DNA of 10,028 bases from Acidobacteriaceae bacterium (GTDB lineage: Bacteria; Acidobacteriota; Terriglobia; Terriglobales; Acidobacteriaceae). The number at the start of each line of letters is the position of its first letter. Position 1 is the stretch's first letter. The stretch is taken from contig PLSH01000248.1 of NCBI GenBank assembly GCA_003165095.1, positions 1 to 10,028 on the forward strand. The letters run 5' to 3'. The notes under the pieces are model-generated. The model was not told the origin of the DNA. It did not search any database and saw only the letters and a program-made list of their open reading frames with translations. Of this stretch, positions 6,908 through 10,028 are shown piece after piece. Made by a program: the position numbers and the translations under genes.

Positions 6908-6929
6908 AATGGCCTCCTGCGCAATATGA

Positions 6930-6944
6930 CCCTAGACTATAGGG
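6930..6944 (-). promoter_or_regulatory. Candidate operator/-10 for the Xre-type antitoxin
   Basis: CCCTA (6930-6934) and TAGGG (6940-6944) form a perfect inverted repeat with a 5-base spacer, ending 12 bases upstream of the AGGAGG. On the minus strand it contains TATAGT (6941-6936), a good -10 hexamer. A weak -35 (TTTTGA) sits 17 bases further upstream. A dyad overlapping the promoter is the expected arrangement for autorepression by this family. The rest of 6945-7059 shows no gene. Confidence 0.5.
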
Positions 6945-7059
6945 CATAGCGCTCAACCTCAAAACATCGTGGGGTACGAAGTGCATGAAATCGGCTTTTG
7001 ACCAAGTTCGAGGGAGCCTCTCGTTCGAACGTCAATTGGTTGCTCAAGTATGCCATCCT

Positions 7060-7389
7060 CTACAGCCGCCACTCTCCCCGCTCCTGGATTGCCGCATGCA
7101 TGGCGTCGGGGGCCAGGTCCAACTCGCCGGGCCAGGACACGGCACCGTAATCGAGTGCGACCTGCGCGAACAGAGACGGGTCACGGAGCGCAGCGAAGAC
7201 CCCAGCCTCTGGAGAATGCACCAGGGAGGACATGTCAACCACACCGGCAAGGCCATCGGCGAATGCAACCCGCAGACGGAACCCTGAAAGGGCTTCGACT
7301 TCGGTCACGCTCCATGGCGACCGGGGGGCGGATTCCGGTGTGGCTAGGGCAGCAGTTGAATCTTCTCGGGGATGTGATTCTGTACGCAT
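7060..7389 (-). CDS. DUF2442 domain protein
   Basis: The 109-residue product has the DUF2442 domain from about residue 24: SPWSVTEVEALSGFRLRVAF, ADGLAGVVDMSSL, SPEAGVFAALRDPSLFAQVA (59-78), GAVSWPGELDLAPDAM. This small family has no established biochemical role. Its genes often sit beside DUF4160 genes in what is believed to be a TA-like pair. Just upstream on the same strand is a DUF4160 remnant (7344-7541) whose stop overlaps the first 46 bases of this gene, preserving the usual pair order. The ATG at 7389 is the only normal start before the domain; the first ~22 residues are not conserved family sequence. The domain is complete, so the protein may still be made although its partner is broken. 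Confidence 0.82.
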   Translation of the reverse strand: MRTESHPREDSTAALATPESAPRSPWSVTEVEALSGFRLRVAFADGLAGVVDMSSLVHSPEAGVFAALRDPSLFAQVALDYGAVSWPGELDLAPDAMHAAIQERGEWRL

Positions 7390-7541
7390 AGTTCCCAGTC
7401 CTCAATGAGTTTGTGCGGTGTAGCTCAACCCGCTCCCAGCACGAGGGCTGTTGCCCGGCTGGGTAACTTGGCCTCGATGGTAGCAGAGGTGCGAATGTCG
7501 AGCACGGCCTCGAATTCCACACTCACTGAAAGTGCGGGGAT
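7344..7541 (-). pseudogene. DUF4160 pseudogene, partner of the DUF2442 gene
   Basis: One minus-strand frame carries the pieces of a DUF4160 protein. It starts IPALSV, where MPALSV would be usual, so the start ATG appears changed to ATC. It continues with EFEAVLDIRTSATIEAKLPS and RATALVL, meets TGA at 7425-7427, and ends HKLIEDWELCVQNHIPEKIQ-LLP with TAG at 7344-7346. The usual middle section with a PPHFH-like motif is missing between LSV and EFEAV, an internal loss of perhaps 25-30 codons. Around the TGA, the next frame reads ELHR, as expected for this family, so a pair of compensating frameshifts is likely. The total is about 66 codons against roughly 85-90 for intact members. Identification is from pattern memory and is moderately secure. 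Confidence 0.55.
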
Positions 7542-7700
7542 CAGATCGAACTGCCTGCAATGTTCCTTTTGAGCAAGTTCGCAAAAGCCAGGTCCGACTT
7601 CGAGGACTCGATCTGATTGCCAGTCCAGATCGCGCCGATTCAGGTGGCGAGATTGGAGTGTAGTGGGTGGTGGGATAATTGCGCATTGGGTAGGTTCATG

Positions 7701-7790
7701 CCTGCCTTCAATGAAGGCTGCGATCTCTATCTGGCAAATACTTGAGGCGGACTCATTGGTTGTTTCAACATCAAAACAACAGAAGTTCAC
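7701..7790 (-). pseudogene. 5' stub of a DEDDh-family exonuclease (DnaQ-like)
   Basis: From GTG 7790-7788 the minus strand encodes NFCCFDVETTNESASSICQI and then EIAAFIEGR, the first ~30 residues of a DnaQ/epsilon-like 3'-5' exonuclease. They include motif ExoI (D7 and E9 of DVET). After that the sequence loses all similarity: the rest of the open frame down to 7425 is a chance fusion that runs into the DUF4160 remnant. The metal-binding Asp residues and the catalytic His of the later motifs are absent, so it cannot work as a nuclease. Between this stub and the DUF4160 remnant (7542-7700) I recognise nothing. Confidence 0.6.
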
Positions 7791-7878
7791 GTGCGGTCCC
7801 CGGCGACGAATCTGAACGACGTGTCCACTTTATTCCTATTCGGCGGATGGGGTTCCGGATTTTTCTATAAAAATAGTC

Positions 7879-7907
7879 TTGACTCTATATAGATTAGAGT
7901 CTATATT
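7879..7907 (+). promoter_or_regulatory. Promoter with embedded operator for the HigBA-like operon
   Basis: TTGACT (7879-7884) and TATATT (7902-7907) are separated by exactly 17 bases, a near-consensus housekeeping promoter. Inside it, GACTCTA (7881-7887) and TAGAGTC (7895-7901) form a perfect inverted repeat with a 7-base spacer, overlapping the -35 and abutting the -10. A repressor bound here would block RNA polymerase, which fits autorepression by the downstream antitoxin. The expected transcription start (7914-7915) falls on the ATG at 7915, so the message would be leaderless. Confidence 0.72.
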
Positions 7908-7914
7908 TGTCTAC

Positions 7915-8259
7915 ATGGCAACCGAGGTCATCGTCACCGCCGAATTCGGTGCATGGTACGAGGGCCTCAGCTTGGCCGAGCAGAATTCCGTCGGTCGGGT
8001 GGTTGGCCTTCTGGAGGAACGTGGTCCGACACTTGAATTTCCCTTCAGTAGTGGAATCAAGGGTTCGAGCTTCTCTGGAATGCGGGAGCTGCGGATACAG
8101 CACGCTGGCGACCCGTACCGCGTCCTATATGCTTTCGATCCGATCCGGCAGGCCATTTTGCTGGTCGGTGGCGTCAAAACGGGCAATGGGAAGCGGTGGT
8201 ATGAGGAAGCAATCCGTTTGGCGGACAAGCTGTTCGCTGAATATCAGCGAGGGGAGTAG
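7915..8259 (+). CDS. HigB-like RelE/ParE-superfamily toxin (Gp49/DUF891 type)
   Basis: The protein has 114 residues. HigB-type toxins are ribosome-dependent mRNA endonucleases; that activity is inferred from the family. The conserved core is present: SFSGMRELRIQHAGDPYRVL (52-71), then YAFDPIRQAILLVGGVKTGN (72-91) and GKRWYEEAIRLADKLFAEY (92-110). The basic residues usually involved in RNA contact (R57, R60, R69, K88, R94) are there. The frame is open from 7879, but that start lies on the -35 element, so ATG 7915, seven bases after the -10, is preferred; it has no Shine-Dalgarno and the message is probably leaderless. The toxin gene precedes the antitoxin gene, the usual order for higBA. It ends in TAG and is followed by a 79-base gap before the antitoxin. 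Confidence 0.88.
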   Translation: MATEVIVTAEFGAWYEGLSLAEQNSVGRVVGLLEERGPTLEFPFSSGIKGSSFSGMRELRIQHAGDPYRVLYAFDPIRQAILLVGGVKTGNGKRWYEEAIRLADKLFAEYQRGE

Positions 8260-8338
8260 ATGCCTCTTGCGTGCAATGGTGGCCACTTCGACGTGGCAAT
8301 AACCTTTGGAGGCGACCGCTTCCGGAAAAGACTGAGTC

Positions 8339-8752
8339 ATGAAAACGCTGGCATGGAAGGATCTGAAGCACAAGGCGTCGCCGGAAGAGCGCGAGCGCAT
8401 CAAGCGCGAGGCGATCGATGAATTCGACCGGATGGGCTTTGCATCTCTTCGCAAGGCCCGCCAGCAGACGCAGGCGGAGCTCGCTGACAAGCTCGGAATT
8501 GACCAGGCGAGCGTATCGGCAATCGAGAACCGTTCGAACCTGCTGCTGAGCACACTAGCTAAGTATGTCCGTGCTCTGGGCGGGGACGTCGAGATCCGCG
8601 CCGTCTTCCCGGAAGCGACGTTCAACCTCGAACCGCTCTTGACGGGCGAGATCGTGCCGACGCCAGCGTCCGTCTCCATCTCATCCAAACGTCGCGCTGT
8701 AGGCCAGAAGTCGTTGGGCGGACGCCGCAGGGTTGCGGCTGTGGTTAGCTGA
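8339..8752 (+). CDS. HigA-like Xre-family antitoxin
   Basis: This 137-residue protein is the likely antitoxin and repressor for the preceding toxin. It opens with the family pattern TLAWKDLKHKASPEERERIK (3-22). The HTH spans about 36-81 (SLRKARQQTQAELADKLGID then QASVSAIENRSNLLLSTLAK), followed by ALGGDVEIRAVFPE (79-92), typical of HigA partners of Gp49-like toxins. The last ~40 residues (from about 97) are less conserved and end in a basic segment (SSKRRAVGQKSLGGRRRVAA). The in-frame TGA just before ATG 8339 leaves no upstream start. No good Shine-Dalgarno adjoins it; the nearest GGAGG is about 25 bases away. Coupling to toxin translation is unclear because of the 79-base gap. The gene probably binds the inverted repeat at 7881-7901. 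Confidence 0.87.
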   Translation: MKTLAWKDLKHKASPEERERIKREAIDEFDRMGFASLRKARQQTQAELADKLGIDQASVSAIENRSNLLLSTLAKYVRALGGDVEIRAVFPEATFNLEPLLTGEIVPTPASVSISSKRRAVGQKSLGGRRRVAAVVS

Positions 8753-8829
8753 GAGCTTCGCGAATGAGAAGCTCCTCCAGTTTGCGGATGAGGGTCTGAT
8801 GGTTTGGGTGGTAGCGAAGCCGGTCGATG
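8745..8829 (-). pseudogene. Unrecognised C-terminal gene fragment
   Basis: On the minus strand one frame reads GRIDRLRYHPNHQTLIRKLE then ELLIREALS and stops at TAA 8747-8745, overlapping the last bases of the convergent HigA gene. It looks like the charged helical C-terminus of a real protein but I cannot name the family. It adjoins the IS21-type transposase remnant in a different frame, so it is probably the tail of a separate broken gene. Its existence as former coding sequence is plausible rather than shown. Confidence 0.3.
8753..8774 (+). terminator. Hairpin immediately after the HigA-like gene
   Basis: GAGCTTC (8753-8759) and GAAGCTC (8768-8774) form a perfect 7-base stem with an 8-base loop, starting on the base after the antitoxin stop codon. 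There is only a short pyrimidine-rich stretch afterwards and no strong U tract, so it is a weak terminator or a 3' end stabiliser. Confidence 0.35.
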
Positions 8830-9147
8830 CGGCCCGGTGCCGTAATCAACCTGGCATTCTTCAGATGGTTGCGTCTCGATGATCACCCGCACTTCCGGCG
8901 ATCCCGCTCCGCGCAGCTTGCGCACGAAACGCTTGACGCTCTGGTAGCCGCCCCCGCAAACCCGTGCCCATCGACCAGACCTGCCAGATAGCCATCGCAT
9001 TGCGGCCCAGCGACAGCTCCACCGCGATCATCTCGCCGTACGCTTCACAGGCACTCACCGAGCGCTTCCCGTCCGGCTCCGCGGGCATCGCGGGCGGCCC
9101 AAAGCCGATGGTCACTTCTATGGCCAGCTTTGAATATATCTCTGGGT
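8830..9147 (-). mobile_element. IS21-family transposase (IstA) remnant
   Basis: IstA is the DDE transposase of IS21 elements. The minus strand contains its part between the N-terminal HTH and the catalytic core, in pieces: FGPPAMPAEPDGKRSVSACE, AYGEMIAVELSLGRNAMAIW, then after a frameshift LVDGHGFAG, and after another GYQSVKRFVRKLRGAGSPEV and RVIIETQPSEECQVDYGTGP. The last residues contain the first catalytic Asp region (VDYGTGP). Homology ends abruptly there, so most of the DDE core is missing, as are the N-terminus, istB and any visible terminal inverted repeats. It is a dead fragment, wedged between the HigA gene and an AbiEii fragment. This indicates a past IS21 insertion followed by deletions. 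Confidence 0.8.
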
Positions 9148-9151
9148 TTGA

Positions 9152-9436
9152 GCCATCCGGCGCGCTTTCGTCGTCTACCTGGCTTGCCACAATCGCCCTG
9201 TCCATGAAGTGCTGCTTCCTGCCGTCCGCGACATTAGTCAGGAGTATAAGCGTACCTTTCAGGGAATGACGGCCGTGCCAGTCGAGTTGAGCGAACTGAT
9301 TGCCACGCGGGAACGTCTCATCCGTGAGATTCAGCAAGGTTTGGATTCGGTTGAGCGCAAGTTTCTGATTTCATTCGTTCGCAACTAGCCGAACTGGAGC
9401 CTTCTGTCTGGCGTCAATTATTCTCACCGGTCGTAG
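9152..9436 (+). pseudogene. 3' fragment of an AbiEii-type nucleotidyltransferase toxin gene
   Basis: AbiEii toxins are nucleotidyltransferases of abortive-infection and TA systems. Only the C-terminal region survives: IRRAFVVYLACHNRPVHEVL, LPAVRDISQEYKRTFQGMTA, VPVELSELIATRERLIREIQ, then QGLDSVERKFLISFVRN. This resembles the end of AbiEii/DUF1814 proteins of the FxGMT...RxxLxxxI class. TAG occurs at 9386-9388, but the same frame continues PNWSLLSGV, matching the family's usual EPxWxLL, so TAG stands in place of a Glu codon. The frame closes at 9434-9436. The N-terminal catalytic GSxxxD region is absent. The 5' edge coincides with the end of the IS21 remnant, so the transposon probably caused the truncation. 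Identification is from family patterns and is fairly secure. Confidence 0.7.
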
Positions 9437-9456
9437 GGCTGTGGCGGCTTCTTGGT

Positions 9457-9556
9457 GTTTCAATCCACGTCCCCCGCGTGGGGGGCGACAATCGCCATCA
9501 CCGGTAAAGAGGTTTGAGCATGTGTTTCAATCCACGTCCCCCGCGCGGGGGGCGAC
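9457..9556 (-). CRISPR. Minimal CRISPR array: two 33-bp repeats, one 34-bp spacer
   Basis: Repeats at 9457-9489 and 9524-9556 are identical except for one base (GCGTGGGGGG versus GCGCGGGGGG). They have the strong hairpin (CCCCC...GGGGG) typical of type I-C arrays. The plus strand begins GTTTCAATCCACG. Type I-C repeats normally end ATTGAAAC in the transcribed sense, so the crRNA would be read from the minus strand, with the leader side to the right. The spacer is 9490-9523. No third repeat, degenerate or otherwise, is visible within 100 bases on either side, and there are no cas genes in the window. It may be an orphan array, an array end or a relic. Confidence 0.85.
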
Positions 9557-9598
9557 CATTTATTGGGGCACGGAGGTGGCCGTCTGCGCTCAGGGTGC

Positions 9599-9617
9599 GG
9601 TAAAACCGCGTTTTACC
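9599..9617. promoter_or_regulatory. Perfect dyad GGTAAAAC-CGC-GTTTTACC near the CRISPR array
   Basis: Two 8-base arms (9599-9606 and 9610-9617) are exact inverted complements around CGC. A second, overlapping dyad GCGGT-AAA-ACCGC spans 9597-9609. It lies 43 bases from the last CRISPR repeat on the presumed leader side. It could be a protein-binding site or a hairpin; no family-specific assignment is possible. The rest of 9557-9787 contains no gene I can support. Confidence 0.35.
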
Positions 9618-9787
9618 TACATAGTCCATCAACCCTATTTTCTGCCGGAGTCGAGCCCAGTCTCATGATCAAAACCAGACACGCGTGTCACCCAAGTCCT
9701 TGCCCTCTCCTCAGCGACCGCATAGCAAGTCTTATTTCCGGGCTGGCCTTCATCGGTTCGGGCACTGAGTCTCACGAGTACATCTTG

Positions 9788-9805
9788 TATCCCCAAAGTA
9801 TCCCC
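9788..9805. repeat. Two TATCCCC heptamers beyond the tRNA 3' end
   Basis: TATCCCC occurs at 9788-9794 and 9799-9805, four bases apart, 46-63 bases past the tRNA-Glu 3' end (reading GGGGATA-CTTT-GGGGATA on the tRNA strand). Short direct repeats close to a tRNA 3' end are often arm-type binding sites of tyrosine integrases at an att site. No integrase gene is in the window, so this is only a suggestion. Confidence 0.35.
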
Positions 9806-9850
9806 TGGACTTTCTGGATCTCACTCTGTTCTCGTAAGTCATTGATTTTA

Positions 9851-9927
<77 letters not shown>

Positions 9928-9969
9928 ATCGTCGCGCGACAGGAGGATGTTTTCTCCAGTGCAGGTTCA

Positions 9970-9998
9970 ACTATATCAGCCGGCAAATCGCTACTCAA
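9970..9998 (-). promoter_or_regulatory. Promoter of tRNA-Glu
   Basis: On the minus strand TTGAGT (9998-9993) and TATAGT (9975-9970) are separated by 17 bases. This is a good housekeeping promoter whose start would lie about 35 bases upstream of the mature tRNA 5' end, suitable for RNase P processing. Nothing else is visible between the tRNA and the right window edge. Confidence 0.6.
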
Positions 9999-10028
9999 CC
10001 AGGGCAGGAGGACCGGCGCGTTTACAGG

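Noticed and set aside
7425..7790. A single intact 121-codon gene
   Set aside because: It is a chance fusion of a DEDDh exonuclease 5' stub with part of the DUF4160 remnant; no known protein has this combination.
8125..9000. 291-codon minus-strand open frame
   Set aside because: Only its first part is meaningful (IstA remnant); the rest is antisense to the HigBA-like genes.
751..9388. General reassignment of TAG to glutamate
   Set aside because: At least three genes here appear to end properly at TAG, and the tRNA-Glu in the window has a CUC, not a CUA, anticodon.

Overview
The window looks like a chromosomal segment from a GC-rich free-living bacterium. The Tex sequence, the kinds of toxin-antitoxin (TA) relics and the mix of short-leader and Shine-Dalgarno genes would suit a soil Acidobacteriota, but that is a guess with no diagnostic marker behind it. 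One housekeeping gene (tex) lies at the left and a tRNA-Glu gene at the right. Between them is a typical accessory region: small TA-type modules, broken genes, insertion-sequence remains and a minimal CRISPR array.

Left part (1-2805). A small minus-strand gene runs off the left edge. A 380-bp divergent gap separates it from a full-length tex frame (755 codons plus stop). That frame is complete except for one in-frame amber codon (TAG, 751-753) at a position where the family normally has glutamate.

Middle (2806-5160). An AT-richer intergenic region carries two diverged copies of a ~210-bp repeat with a period of 240 bp. Each copy holds the same 12-bp palindrome. It lies directly upstream of a hipBA-type operon: an Xre-family HipB-like antitoxin and a HipA-like Ser/Thr kinase toxin overlapping by one base. 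Two mutually exclusive hairpins follow hipA.

Right-middle (5160-7800). This holds a very acidic 55-residue minus-strand protein; two remnants of the C-terminal part of an SRAP (YedK/HMCES-like) peptidase, broken at the same 5' point and flanking a small minus-strand gene; an Xre/MbcA/ParS-type antitoxin with no toxin beside it; a DUF2442 gene whose probable DUF4160 partner survives only as a pseudogene; and a 5' stub of a DEDDh exonuclease.

Right part (7800-10028). A HigBA-like TA pair is driven by a near-consensus promoter with an inverted repeat inside it and an apparently leaderless message. It is followed by remains of an IS21-type transposase, the 3' end of an AbiEii-type nucleotidyltransferase, a two-repeat array resembling type I-C CRISPR with no cas genes, and tRNA-Glu(CUC) with its own good promoter. 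Two TATCCCC heptamers lie just beyond the tRNA 3' end, which would suit a genomic island integrated at this tRNA. I infer that most of 2806-9850 is an island or recombination hot spot that has repeatedly gained and lost TA and defence genes. I see no clearly new multi-gene system. The most original signals are the duplicated operator-bearing repeat upstream of hipBA, the acidic orphan protein and the twin SRAP break points.
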